Shown: piece after piece, positions 23,519 through 30,668 of the stretch
Numbering within the stretch: the stretch's first letter is position 1
How the letters are laid out: every line of letters begins with the position of its first letter
Assembly: GCA_045652245.1 (NCBI GenBank)
Contig: JAZRTY010000006.1
Coordinates: 41,581 to 105,580, forward strand
DNA length: 64,000 bases
From: SIG622 sp045652245
GTDB lineage: Bacteria; Bacillota; Clostridia; Oscillospirales; CAG-382
Reading direction: 5' to 3'
Notes under the pieces: model-generated
Seen by the model: only the letters and a program-made list of their open reading frames with translations
The model's database searches: none
What the model was told of the DNA's origin: nothing
Translations under genes and position numbers: made by a program

Positions 23519-24898
23519 TCACGATTCATTATTTTTTGAGCTGTCAACGGCTGAAAAATGCTCTTTCGTGAGTTGTTTAACCACTCCAAAAAGTCCAACC
23601 ACACCAATCAGATTCGGTATTATCATAAGACCATTCATCGTCTCAGATACACTCCATATAAGGTCAAGCTCGCCAACCGTTCCAATGAATACAAATGCCA
23701 CGTACACTATTCTGTAAATAAGAACTGCCTTTCTCGATTTATTTGTAAGGAATCCTATACAAACCTCTCCGTAATACGCCCATCCGAGAATCGTCGAAAG
23801 GGCAAAAAATACTGTTGCAAGTGTTACACCTATACCTCCGATACCGGGTATAATTTCATTGAAAGATGCAATGCTAAGCGCTGCTCCTTTATAGACACCG
23901 CCATCCCAATGTCCGGCAACAAGTACCACAAGGCCTGAAAGTGTACAAATGATAATTGTTGTAAAAAAGACCTCGAACATTCCCCACAGTCCCTGCTTCA
24001 CGGGATCCTTGGTGCTGGAAGCGGCATGTGCAATCGGTGCACTTCCAAGACCTGCTTCATTAGAGAAGATACCTCTTGAGAAACCGTAATGTATCGCCAC
24101 CATAATTCCATACCCTGCTGTTCCCCCGGCTGCTGCCTTGAAATTAAAGGCTTCCCTGAAAATAAGTCCGAAAGCTGCAGGAACCTTATCGATACTTAGA
24201 ATTACTGAAATTAAAGAACAGGCAACAAAGAATATTGCCATAATAGGTACCATCTTTTCATTTACCGAAGCGATTCTACGCATACCGCCAAGTATAACAG
24301 CGGCAGCTATTACAGTAAGTATGATTCCGGTTATATATGGATTTACGTTCATTGTACTCTCAAGTGCAACAGCAATAGAGTTTGATTGAGTTGCATTTCC
24401 GGTTCCAAGACAAGCAAGCATTGCAAATATTGCAAACAGTACAGCAAGCCATTTTAAGCCAAGACCATTTTTGATGTAGTACATCGGGCCACCGACCCAT
24501 TCACCTACAGAATTCTTTTCACGGTATTTCAAAGAGAGTACTATTTCACAGTATTTTGTGACCATACCGAGAAGTGCACTTACCCACATCCAGAATATCG
24601 CACCCGGACCACCTGTCACAATAGCAGTCGACAACCCTGCAATACTTCCGGTACCGATGGTACCTGCCATTGCTGTTGTTACTGCCTGAAAAGGACTGAC
24701 ACCGGCAGAGTCCTTTGCGTGCTGATGCTTTTTGAAGGCACTCAGTATAGTACTCTTCATCATATATACAAATCGTACAAACTGTGGAAAGCCCAGCCTT
24801 ACCGAAAGATAGAGACCTGCACCAATAAGAAGCGCGAGCATCACCGGTCCCCAAACAAGATCGTTAACCCAAGAGTTGATTTTTGATATTAGTTCCAT
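23519..24898 (-). CDS. Sodium:alanine/glycine symporter (AGCS family)
   Basis: A 459-aa polytopic membrane protein with about 10-11 hydrophobic segments. The AGCS signature lies in FQAVTTAMAGTIGTGSIAGLSTAI (about 70-93), with PGAIFWMWVSALLGM and GGPMYYIKNGLG following, and SNEAGLGSAPIAHAAS near 275-290. It should import alanine, glycine or related amino acids with Na+. It lies 41 bp downstream of an Lrp/AsnC regulator on the same strand, which probably controls it. The Na+ gradient could be supplied by the decarboxylase encoded at the right end of the window (inference). Confidence 0.93.
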   Translation of the reverse strand: MELISKINSWVNDLVWGPVMLALLIGAGLYLSVRLGFPQFVRFVYMMKSTILSAFKKHQHAKDSAGVSPFQAVTTAMAGTIGTGSIAGLSTAIVTGGPGAIFWMWVSALLGMVTKYCEIVLSLKYREKNSVGEWVGGPMYYIKNGLGLKWLAVLFAIFAMLACLGTGNATQSNSIAVALESTMNVNPYITGIILTVIAAAVILGGMRRIASVNEKMVPIMAIFFVACSLISVILSIDKVPAAFGLIFREAFNFKAAAGGTAGYGIMVAIHYGFSRGIFSNEAGLGSAPIAHAASSTKDPVKQGLWGMFEVFFTTIIICTLSGLVVLVAGHWDGGVYKGAALSIASFNEIIPGIGGIGVTLATVFFALSTILGWAYYGEVCIGFLTNKSRKAVLIYRIVYVAFVFIGTVGELDLIWSVSETMNGLMIIPNLIGVVGLFGVVKQLTKEHFSAVDSSKNNES

Positions 24899-24938
24899 TT
24901 TTCACCTGTTTATAAGTAAAGAATATACGTTAAAAATT

Positions 24939-25397
24939 TCAGCAATCCTGTTTATCCGGCAGCAGACAGACATTATGCTTGTTAGTGGACAGCACTACCG
25001 AGGTACGTGTCATAGAAACGCCACTGATAAACTTGATACTTTTGAGTACCTCTTCAAGTGTATTACCCGTGTATGTGATTACCTTCAGAAGAAAGTCAAA
25101 GTCACCTGCAATATAATAACACTCTGCAATTGAATTATTTTCGTTGATGCTCTTAACAAAATTATCGTAATACTTAGGATGTTCAAGGCTGACATAGATA
25201 AAAGCCATCAGCTCACGTCCGAGAATGTTTTGATTGATAATAGTGGTATATTTCTCGATAAGCCCCGATGACTCCATCTTTTTTATTCGCTCTATCACCG
25301 CCGATGTAGAGAGATTGATTTTTGCCCCAATATTGGTTGCATTTTCTCTTGAATTTTCTTTTAAACAGCAAAGAATTTCATAATCTATAAGATCCAT
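24939..25397 (-). CDS. Lrp/AsnC family transcriptional regulator
   Basis: A 152-aa regulator. The N-terminal winged HTH is MDLIDYEILCCLKENSRENATNIGAKINLSTSAVIERIKKMESSGLIEKY. The C-terminal RAM/ligand-binding domain runs from about 70 (ELMAFIYVSLEHPKYYDNFVKSI). Members bind amino acids and regulate amino-acid transport or metabolism, which fits the adjacent AGCS symporter downstream. ATG 25397 follows GAGGTG; GTG 25406 would include this RBS. Confidence 0.9.
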   Translation of the reverse strand: MDLIDYEILCCLKENSRENATNIGAKINLSTSAVIERIKKMESSGLIEKYTTIINQNILGRELMAFIYVSLEHPKYYDNFVKSINENNSIAECYYIAGDFDFLLKVITYTGNTLEEVLKSIKFISGVSMTRTSVVLSTNKHNVCLLPDKQDC

Positions 25398-25421
25398 ACT
25401 TAACACCTCACATACCTATAG

Positions 25422-25450
25422 ATTATACACAAAATATAGAAAAAAGTAAA
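25422..25450 (-). promoter_or_regulatory. Probable promoter of lrp-AGCS
   Basis: Leftward TTTACT (25445-25450), 17-bp spacer, TATAAT (25422-25427) with TGTG before the -10. The -35 matches only 4 of 6. Confidence 0.5.
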
Positions 25451-25654
25451 TATAATCAAGAAAACAAACTAATATTTTTTGAATTTTTTTATCAAAGCGA
25501 AATTTTCCTTGTTTTGCGAATTTTAAGTCGCAGAATTCAAAATATTTTTTGGCATAAAATGTAATATTTAGTCTTTTTGTTTACTTATCCCAATTCTGCT
25601 TATTGCTCTATAACTTCATAAAGTGTAATTATGTTTTTTAATAGAGCAAAATAA

Positions 25655-25684
25655 AAAACCAACCCAGTTTGGTTGGTTTTATTT
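25655..25684. terminator. Original host tRNA-fMet terminator, displaced by integration
   Basis: AAAACCAACC (25655-25664) pairs with GGTTGGTTTT (25671-25680) and carries A- and T-runs on both sides. On the minus strand it directly follows the displaced tRNA 3' end (25683-25730), the position expected for the tRNA's own terminator before the element inserted. Confidence 0.7.
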
Positions 25685-25730
25685 TGGTTGCGGAGATGGG
25701 ATTTGAACCACATGACCTTCGGGTTATGAG
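25683..25730 (-). repeat. attL: displaced 3' part of tRNA-fMet
   Basis: 48 bp that match 31951-31998 at 45 of 48 positions. They correspond to the CCA end, acceptor 3' arm, T-arm, variable loop and anticodon arm 3' side of the initiator tRNA. Homology stops just after the anticodon. The three differences fall in the T-stem (one of the 3' arm, two of the 5' arm). Confidence 0.85.
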
Positions 25731-25820
25731 TTCAAATCATAGTGTTTTATAATGTTTTTTAATGTTGTGCAAAGTCTTATTTTACAAGGCTTTCAAGGAT
25801 TTTTCGTTTTATATCGTTTA

Positions 25821-25867
25821 GTTGAATTTAGTTGAATTTTATACCGTAGTTGAATTTTTGTTGAATT
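25821..25867 (+). repeat. Left-end array of four GTTGAATT repeats (putative integrase arm sites)
   Basis: GTTGAATT occurs at 25821, 25831, 25849 and 25860, all in plus orientation. The last three have start-to-start spacings of 18 and 11 bp, identical to the right-end array at 31846, 31864 and 31875. Direct repeats near both ends of an element are typical of arm-type binding sites for heterobivalent tyrosine integrases. Confidence 0.65.
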
Positions 25868-26111
25868 ATTCGGAAAGCTCAATTTTGACTTTCCCGGTCA
25901 ACTCTTTTATTCTTGCCTTGTTTTCTTTTATAATGGTGTCGTTTTGGTTTATCATCCATTGTAACAGCTTTGCACACTTTTGCAACGTATCACGGTCTAA
26001 TCCCATTAAAAGTGTTGTAGATTCATTCGGTGGAAGCACTAAACAAAGTGCCGTTATCGCTCTTGCTTCATCCTCTTTGTAAATTTTTAAAAACAATTCT
26101 TCTTTTGTCAT
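25866..26111 (-). CDS. Unknown 81-aa element protein
   Basis: I do not recognise this protein. It begins MTKEELFLKIYKEDEARAITALCLVLPPNE and continues with helix-forming, charged sequence (LLQWMINQNDTIIKENKARIKELTGKVKIELSE) that may form a short coiled coil. It has no signal peptide or membrane segment. It lies 16 bp after the 91-aa gene, and both are read leftward from the operator-controlled promoter at 26568-26596. Its stop codon overlaps the last GTTGAATT repeat. As the terminal genes of a satellite-like element, the pair are candidates for cargo or helper-interaction genes (inference). Confidence 0.65.
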   Translation of the reverse strand: MTKEELFLKIYKEDEARAITALCLVLPPNESTTLLMGLDRDTLQKCAKLLQWMINQNDTIIKENKARIKELTGKVKIELSE

Positions 26112-26127
26112 TGTATCACCCCCGACG

Positions 26128-26403
26128 TTATGCTATTGAAAATCTGCGACTTTCTGTCTGCTTTGAAAACTGTTCATAAAGGTCTGCATACAGCTTCTTA
26201 AAAGCCGTAGTATCGAAACGGTTGCTTTTTACCTTTGTATATCTTACCTTATACACATCAACCGTCATTTCCTCGGTGTCCCTCTCGGTCATTTCAGCTT
26301 TGATAACATCCTCTATAGCTGTTATCTCTGCTGCTATTTGCTCTTCCATTGCTTTCAGCTCCTTAAGCTCTTTAACCTTGCTCGTGATTTCGTTTGTACT
26401 CAT
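26128..26403 (-). CDS. Unknown 91-aa element protein with N-terminal coiled coil
   Basis: Starts MSTNEITSKVKELKELKAMEEQIAAEI, a strongly predicted coiled coil with heptad Leu/Ile. It is followed by a beta-rich segment (EMTVDVYKVRYTKVKSNRFD) and a basic aromatic tail (FKKLYADLYEQFSKQTESRRFSIA). I cannot name a family; similar small proteins seem to occur in Firmicutes phages, which is memory and not a search. ATG 26403 has GGAG 9 nt upstream; the longer frame to 26481 crosses that Shine-Dalgarno. First gene after the leftward switch promoter. Confidence 0.7.
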   Translation of the reverse strand: MSTNEITSKVKELKELKAMEEQIAAEITAIEDVIKAEMTERDTEEMTVDVYKVRYTKVKSNRFDTTAFKKLYADLYEQFSKQTESRRFSIA

Positions 26404-26562
26404 TTTTCGGTACTCCTTTATATTTTTATTTGGGAACGAGGTAAAGGGCTTTAAGTTTATCTCGCTTGTCTCTGACAACATTTTCTTATCCGTCTTTACT
26501 CTTATATGGTCGTTCTTGGTTTCGGCTTTTGCTTACTTTCGTCCGCCTTTCCGTTCCCTGTG

Positions 26563-26674
26563 ATTATATTATACACTAAATAATAGTGTATGTCAATATG
26601 CAGCATACACAAACTTTTAGTGTTTATTTTGTGCATAATATACACTTGACAAAAGTGTATACGTGTGTTATAAT
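26563..26674. promoter_or_regulatory. Divergent promoter pair with three operator palindromes
   Basis: Leftward promoter: TTGACA (26591-26596), 17-bp spacer, TATAAT (26568-26573). Rightward promoter: TTGACA (26646-26651), 17-bp spacer, TATAAT (26669-26674). Three copies of ATACACW-N7-AGTGTWT lie at 26571-26591, 26605-26625 and 26640-26660, with centres 34-35 bp apart. The outer two are near-perfect palindromes and overlap the leftward spacer and the rightward -35. This is the architecture of a phage-type divergent switch, with the 69-aa HTH protein as the obvious ligand. Confidence 0.8.
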
Positions 26675-26702
26675 TATCAAAGAAAAAAAAGGGGGGAACA
26701 AA

Positions 26703-26912
26703 ATGCCTATAGTTTATAAAATTGATGTTATGGAAACACTAAAAAAGCACGGATTCTCAACATATAAAATCAGAAAAGAGAAAATTTTCGGAGAAGCAAC
26801 ATTGCAGCAATTCAGAAACGGCGAAATTGTATCAAACACTTGCCTTGCAAAGCTGTGCGAACTTTTGGAGTGTCAGCCGGGAGATATACTCGAATACAAA
26901 GAAAACAAATAA
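26703..26912 (+). CDS. Small Cro/CI-type HTH protein, 69 aa
   Basis: Residues about 8-65 form a single XRE/HTH_26-like domain: VMETLKKHGFSTYKIRKEKIFGEATLQQFRNGEIVSNTCLAKLCELLECQPGDILEY. No dimerisation or peptidase domain is attached. ATG 26703 follows a GGGGGG Shine-Dalgarno. The promoter at 26646-26674 carries an operator over its -35, so autoregulation is expected, and the same protein probably controls the divergent two-gene unit. A hairpin with an AT-rich tail follows at 26933-26960. Confidence 0.88.
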   Translation: MPIVYKIDVMETLKKHGFSTYKIRKEKIFGEATLQQFRNGEIVSNTCLAKLCELLECQPGDILEYKENK

Positions 26913-27429
26913 AAAAACAAAGATGAGAGGGTGTTCCCCTCTCATTTCGCTTTATATGCCTTTGTAACGTTCATATTTGCCGTATAATGAAGTTTTGAAT
27001 ATTTCAGCGGGAATTGATTCCGAAAAACAAAATGCCCTTAAAACGCCTTAAATTCACTCACAAATACGCTTTGTGCAAAATCGGCACATATTTTTGCATA
27101 ATATCATTTTTTGCCTGTTCCTCGCCTGTTAAAGTAAAAAATGTCAGGTTTTATTAGGTTATCCTTTTTTTATATCTGCCCATTGTTTTTTTATAGTGGG
27201 GAAAATCTCTTTTTTATGGTGGGGAAGTATTCAAAAATTTCTCTTGCTTCGCTCTCGCTTCGTTTTCTGCAAACTCTCATTGTGTTCTCGTTGCACGCTC
27301 GTTGCACGCTCTCTGCTAACTTAGTTTTTTCTCTTTGTTTGTGAGAAAATCAAGGGCATCAAAATCGAAATTTATCGACACTTCCTCGACAGTTCCCCAT
27401 CCCCCCCTTTGTGTGTTTTTTGATTATGT
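26913..27429. other. Intergenic region between the HTH gene and the DnaC-like gene, with hairpin
   Basis: About 517 bp between convergent genes. ATGAGAGGG (26933-26941) pairs with CCCTCTCAT (26947-26955), a probable terminator for the HTH gene. The rest is T-rich with weak open frames only. An 11-bp tandem duplication (CTCGTTGCACG) occurs at 27287-27308, and a C-run lies near 27400-27410. No gene or RNA was recognised. Confidence 0.55.
26933..26960 (+). terminator. Probable terminator of the small HTH gene
   Basis: 9-bp stem ATGAGAGGG/CCCTCTCAT with 5-nt loop, followed by a short, imperfect T-rich tail (TTCGCTTT). Confidence 0.6.
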
Positions 27430-28284
27430 TTATAATCCGAGAAATTCACGGTCTTTTTTGTACCCCTTAATAATATTCTGCACCCTTTGACTGTCGTTCT
27501 TAATTTCTACCCACGCACAATGTTCGAGTATTCTCTGATATATTCTTACATTTTCTTTGTCACTCGGATTTTTAAATTCTTCGGCGGTTAAGTTTGTTGT
27601 AATAATCATTGGTGTACGCTCATTGTAAAACGTGTCGATTATATCAAAAATAAGTTGTTTTACAAAATCCGTCTGTCGTTCTGTTCCAAGGTCATCTATT
27701 ATTACAAGGTCACTATGAGCGTAGCTGTCTATTATACTTTGCTTGTCGTAAGTTTGCGACATTTCACTTGCAAGGCGAGAAATAGTGGTTTGACGTACAT
27801 AATAACCGTTATCAATAAGAGCATTACCTATACATGAAGCAAAAAAAGTTTTACCCGTGCCGGTACTTCCAAAAAGCAAAAGCCCCCTACCATCCTTTTT
27901 TAATTCTGAAAAATTTGAAACATAGTTTTTCATAATAGTTGTAATTTTCGGATTTAATTCGTTATCTTTTGAAAAAGTATGTCCCCTCATTTCCTTTGAA
28001 ACAAAACAACGAATACGGCGTTCCTCTGTCAATCTGACTTGCCGTTCGCGTTCTTCCTCTGCTTTTTTCGCCTTTTTACATTCACAATCACAAGGCATTA
28101 TTTGACCAAAAACCACGTCATATTTAGAAGCATTTGTATTGCATTCAGGACATATATATAAGCCCTCTGTGTCTTTTGTATATCCCTCTCGTTCATATTT
28201 GTCAAATTTGGCTTTTGCTATATCCAAAGTTCGAATATAAAACGGACTTTCTTTGTTAAATTCTTTTTTTGTTTCTGACATCAT
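27430..28284 (-). CDS. DnaC/DnaI-like helicase loader ATPase
   Basis: A 284-aa AAA+ protein. The N-terminal part carries a zinc-finger-like set CPECN and MPCDCECKK (about 45-70). The ATPase core has Walker A FGSTGTGKTFFAS (about 139-151), Walker B DLVIIDDLGTE (about 196) and sensor I PMIITTNLTAEE. Such phage and plasmid proteins load the host DnaB helicase at an origin. It is the last gene of the leftward replication operon, 14 bp after the replication protein. The start ATG follows a GGGGG; a second ATG is immediately next. Confidence 0.9.
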   Translation of the reverse strand: MMSETKKEFNKESPFYIRTLDIAKAKFDKYEREGYTKDTEGLYICPECNTNASKYDVVFGQIMPCDCECKKAKKAEEERERQVRLTEERRIRCFVSKEMRGHTFSKDNELNPKITTIMKNYVSNFSELKKDGRGLLLFGSTGTGKTFFASCIGNALIDNGYYVRQTTISRLASEMSQTYDKQSIIDSYAHSDLVIIDDLGTERQTDFVKQLIFDIIDTFYNERTPMIITTNLTAEEFKNPSDKENVRIYQRILEHCAWVEIKNDSQRVQNIIKGYKKDREFLGL

Positions 28285-28298
28285 CTAATCCCCCATAA

Positions 28299-28973
28299 TT
28301 ATAAAATCTCATCAAGTAAATGAATGTTTGACGGCATTGTGTTTGTCTGACGTTGAGAGGGTGTTATATTGCAATCGTCCTCCCACCGCCTTTGATTTAA
28401 CCAAGTTGACGCATAAGGTATGTATTTACTGTCTTGCCATTGAGAACACCTCTTTTGAGCTTCTACGGCTTTTACAATGGTATTCAAGAGAGTTTCATCC
28501 GGTTTTAACTTTTCAAACGCTTTTCGAGCTGCTGCTTTTGCATCTTTTCTCGGGTAAATCTCCCAAAATTCAGAAAATCCTTTTTTTAGTTCGCTATCAT
28601 CCCCCTTGGGGGATTTAGGGGGAGAGATATTAGTTATAGTATTTGTATTAGTTATAGTTTCTGTTATAGTATTTGTTATAGTGCCGTCGGCATACTGTCG
28701 GCACTCCGTCGGCATACTGTCGGCTAATTTCTTTTTATTGGTAACATTCGCACCTTTTCTTCCCGATTCTGCTTTTGCTTCGCTACGTTTTATTTGATGC
28801 ATCATCATCGACAGTATCACCCTTGTTTGTCCCTCAAACAGTTCTAAAGGATTTGTGCCATTTTGAAAATATTCAGAAAGCGCAACTATGATTTTCCAAG
28901 CTTCAGCACTTTCAAGAAAATTCAAGTCCTCAATCCAATCAAAGAATAGACAAAAACCTTTTTTATCGTTCAC
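28299..28973 (-). CDS. Phage-type replication protein (replisome organizer) containing origin-like repeats
   Basis: The 224-aa product has an N-terminal alpha-helical domain (FFDWIEDLNFLESAEAWKIIVALSEYF, DUF6291-like) and a low-complexity linker rich in T, N and I. The C-terminal DnaD-like/replication domain reads FWEIYPRKDAKAAARKAFEKLK and ends YIPYASTWLNQRRWEDD, a hallmark of phage replication proteins. The linker is encoded by repeated DNA: four GTCGGC at 11-bp spacing and four GTTATAGT, listed as a candidate origin. The gene overlaps the upstream winged-helix gene by 11 bp. Confidence 0.85.
   Translation of the reverse strand: MNDKKGFCLFFDWIEDLNFLESAEAWKIIVALSEYFQNGTNPLELFEGQTRVILSMMMHQIKRSEAKAESGRKGANVTNKKKLADSMPTECRQYADGTITNTITETITNTNTITNISPPKSPKGDDSELKKGFSEFWEIYPRKDAKAAARKAFEKLKPDETLLNTIVKAVEAQKRCSQWQDSKYIPYASTWLNQRRWEDDCNITPSQRQTNTMPSNIHLLDEIL
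28633..28724. other. Candidate replication origin: phased iterons plus AT-rich repeats
   Basis: GTCGGC occurs at 28686, 28697, 28708 and 28719, exactly 11 bp apart; two 19-bp copies containing it (28684-28702 and 28706-28724) are identical. Immediately adjacent, GTTATAGT occurs at 28633, 28651, 28663 and 28675 in an almost pure A/T stretch that could melt. Iterons next to an AT-rich segment inside an initiator gene is how lambda and several phage and satellite origins are built. Confidence 0.6.
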
Positions 28974-29265
28974 CGGCTTCCACCCTCTTTAAATATTCTA
29001 CGGCGGGCTTCATTGCAATTTGCATATCCTTGATACGCCCCTGCATACCTCTCACAAATTGTTCAATGTCGCTATCATCCGCAGGTAACCAATAACCATT
29101 AGTACCACTACAAATAAACTCACCTTTTTTGCGTAAAGCGTTAATATGAATAGTTATATCTCTTTCACTTAACCCCAAATATTTAGACAAGGTTTTTGCC
29201 GTGATTGCATTTTCTTCTCCGACAGATAAATAATCGGTTAGCGTAAGCGTTCCGTTTGTTCTCAT
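28963..29265 (-). CDS. Winged-helix DNA-binding protein of the element, 100 aa
   Basis: Residues about 10-65 form a winged helix: LTDYLSVGEENAITAKTLSKYLGLSERDITIHINALRKKGEFICSGTNGYWL, with the wing at GTNGYWLP. The C-terminal 40 residues are helical (DIEQFVRGMQGRIKDMQIAMKPAVEYLKRV). Such proteins are common in phage early operons, where they regulate or assist replication. The stop overlaps the replication gene start by 11 bp, and its own ATG overlaps the upstream gene's stop by 4 bp, so it is translated in a coupled operon. Confidence 0.75.
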   Translation of the reverse strand: MRTNGTLTLTDYLSVGEENAITAKTLSKYLGLSERDITIHINALRKKGEFICSGTNGYWLPADDSDIEQFVRGMQGRIKDMQIAMKPAVEYLKRVEAGER

Positions 29266-29453
29266 TCTTTCACCGCCTTTTTTGATTTTTCTGTGAGCAT
29301 TTCAACTAAAAGATGATAGTTTACAAGGCACTTTTTGCCGCACATTATATGTGGGATTTTGCCTTGCTTCTGCATTAGTCTTAAAGAGTGTTCAGACAAT
29401 ATTCCTGTCCGTGCTGTTTCTCTGATGGTTAAGAATTGAGGTATATTATTCAT
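29262..29453 (-). CDS. Excisionase/AlpA-like DNA-binding protein, 63 aa
   Basis: The sequence FLTIRETARTGILSEHSLRLMQKQGKIPHIMCGKKCLVNYHLLVEML is the HTH_17/MerR-like excisionase fold, with TARTG-LSEHSLR as helix-turn-helix and KIPHIMCGKKCLVN as wing. In Firmicutes integrative elements this protein type is encoded in the early operon and acts as excisionase or activator. It overlaps both neighbours by a few bases. The role as Xis for the integrase at 30661-31857 is inference. Confidence 0.7.
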   Translation of the reverse strand: MNNIPQFLTIRETARTGILSEHSLRLMQKQGKIPHIMCGKKCLVNYHLLVEMLTEKSKKAVKE

Positions 29454-29649
29454 TGTTCTTTTCCTCTCTTTCAGAGAAAAGTTTCTGTTCGTCCATTTGC
29501 AAATAATCCGCTATTGCTTTTTTGTACTTTGGATAAAAGGGCATTTTGCCGTTTAAGGCATTATAAAGATAATGTGGTGCTATCCCTGCGTTTAATGCAA
29601 GTTGTAATTTTGACAGTTTCCTTTCCTCCAAAACTTTAAGTAGTTGCAT
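29446..29649 (-). CDS. Small XRE-type regulator at the head of the replication operon
   Basis: A 67-aa protein with one HTH: LSKLQLALNAGIAPHYLYNALNGKMPFYPKYKKAIADYLQM. It starts at ATG 29649 with AAAGGA about 10 nt upstream and reads divergently from the repressor at 29823. By position it is the Cro-like antagonist of the repressor in a bistable switch (inference). It overlaps the next gene by 8 bp. Confidence 0.78.
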   Translation of the reverse strand: MQLLKVLEERKLSKLQLALNAGIAPHYLYNALNGKMPFYPKYKKAIADYLQMDEQKLFSEREEKNNE

Positions 29650-29694
29650 TTTGTTTAGTTCCTTTCAAAAAACAGCTGTTTTCAAAAAAATATT

Positions 29695-29734
29695 TAGTCA
29701 ACGTCTTGACTATGTATATATTATAGTGTATAAT
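29695..29734 (+). promoter_or_regulatory. Repressor-integrase promoter with operator palindrome
   Basis: TTGACT (29706-29711), 17-bp spacer, TATAAT (29729-29734). The -35 lies inside a perfect dyad TAGTCAA-CGTC-TTGACTA (29695-29712). A second perfect palindrome AAAACAGCTGTTTT sits at 29669-29682 on the side of the leftward operon. Both are candidate repressor operators; the leftward promoter itself is not clear. Confidence 0.7.
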
Positions 29735-29822
29735 AATCTTAAATAAAAGTAGATTAAGATAATATTCCACCTCCAAAAACACCAAAAGGCAGATTATTAT
29801 CCACAAAAAGGAGCGGTTCGTT

Positions 29823-30668
29823 GTGTTTGATACAGCACGAAAAAAGTTAATTGCAACAAGAATTAAGGAATTAAGGAAAAGTAAAAACCTTTCACATCAA
29901 AGACTTGCAGATGAATTGAAAAACAAATACTCTATCAAGATTTCAAAGGATAGTTTAATGCAGTATGAAGTAGATGACGAATATCATACAAAATGGGATA
30001 AAGTCAAAGGTATGAATATTGAGTATCTATACTGTATTGCAGATTTTTTTAAAGTGTCAGCAGACTATTTACTCGGTTTTACTGATAATCCTACCACCGA
30101 CAAAGATTTAGACGCTGTTTCAAAATATATCGGTTTAGGTCAAGAAGCAGTCGAAAAACTTAATCGCTATGCAAAAATGGATACAGACTATCCGAATTAC
30201 ACAAACGCATTATCTCATTTGAATATGTTTATAAAAGAGGATAGTTTCTATATATTTGATTATTTAGATAACTACATTCAAAGTATTTGTTTCTGCGAAT
30301 TTCTTGAACAAGAATATCCAAAAGCCAATTTGTCAGCTCGTTCATTAGGAATTGTTATAAATTCAAAGACAGGTGAAATAAAACGCCGTGATATATCAGA
30401 AGATGAAAAAGAAGCACAAAAAGACTATCTTGAAGAAGTAGAAGAAAAACAGCCCCTTTACCTTTACACTTTGCAAAAGATGTTTATTGACTTTGTGGAA
30501 CAGTACGGTAAATTCAAAAAAGAAAACATAACAGCAGAGGAATTTTTCAAACAGTTTTCAACCGCTGAAAGTTCACGAAAAGCATTTTTTGAAAGTATAG
30601 ATAACAGTTTAGACAGACTAAAAACTTCGATGGATAAATTTTCAAAGGTGGTGCAAGATAATGGCTAA
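29823..30668 (+). CDS. XRE-family repressor of the element
   Basis: A 281-aa protein with an N-terminal HTH (LIATRIKELRKSKNLSHQRLADELKNKYSIKISKDSLMQYE, residues about 7-47). It is followed by IADFFKVSADYLLGFTDNPTTDKDLDAVSKYIGLGQEAVEKL, a linker common in Firmicutes phage-type repressors, and a long helical C-terminal domain without a RecA-cleavable Ser-Lys motif. It could therefore be relieved by an antirepressor rather than SOS (inference). GTG start at 29823 with AAGGAG 9 nt upstream. The last 8 bp overlap the integrase start, so the two are translationally coupled. Confidence 0.85.
   Translation: MFDTARKKLIATRIKELRKSKNLSHQRLADELKNKYSIKISKDSLMQYEVDDEYHTKWDKVKGMNIEYLYCIADFFKVSADYLLGFTDNPTTDKDLDAVSKYIGLGQEAVEKLNRYAKMDTDYPNYTNALSHLNMFIKEDSFYIFDYLDNYIQSICFCEFLEQEYPKANLSARSLGIVINSKTGEIKRRDISEDEKEAQKDYLEEVEEKQPLYLYTLQKMFIDFVEQYGKFKKENITAEEFFKQFSTAESSRKAFFESIDNSLDRLKTSMDKFSKVVQDNG

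Larger units (their letters stand above)
25398..25865. other. Lrp upstream region, displaced tRNA terminator and left end of the mobile element
   Basis: No gene is visible. A leftward promoter for lrp is likely at 25422-25450 (TTTACT, 17-bp spacer, TATAAT). An imperfect dyad AATATTTT(TT)GAATT (25471-25485) and AATTCAAAATATT (25534-25546) may be regulator-binding. A terminator (25655-25684), the left att copy (25683-25730) and integrase-arm-like repeats (25821-25867) follow and are listed separately. Confidence 0.6.

Noticed and set aside
27287..27308. 11-bp tandem duplication as possible CRISPR or iteron
   Set aside because: Only two copies, no spacers and no nearby cas or replication gene; probably simple slippage.
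27141..27344. 67-codon frame in the gap right of the HTH gene
   Set aside because: No Shine-Dalgarno and low-complexity F/L/S content; likely chance in a T-rich spacer.
28628..28724. Repeats in the replication gene as a CRISPR array
   Set aside because: Units are 6-11 bp with no unique spacers of 30 bp or more; origin-like iterons explain them better.
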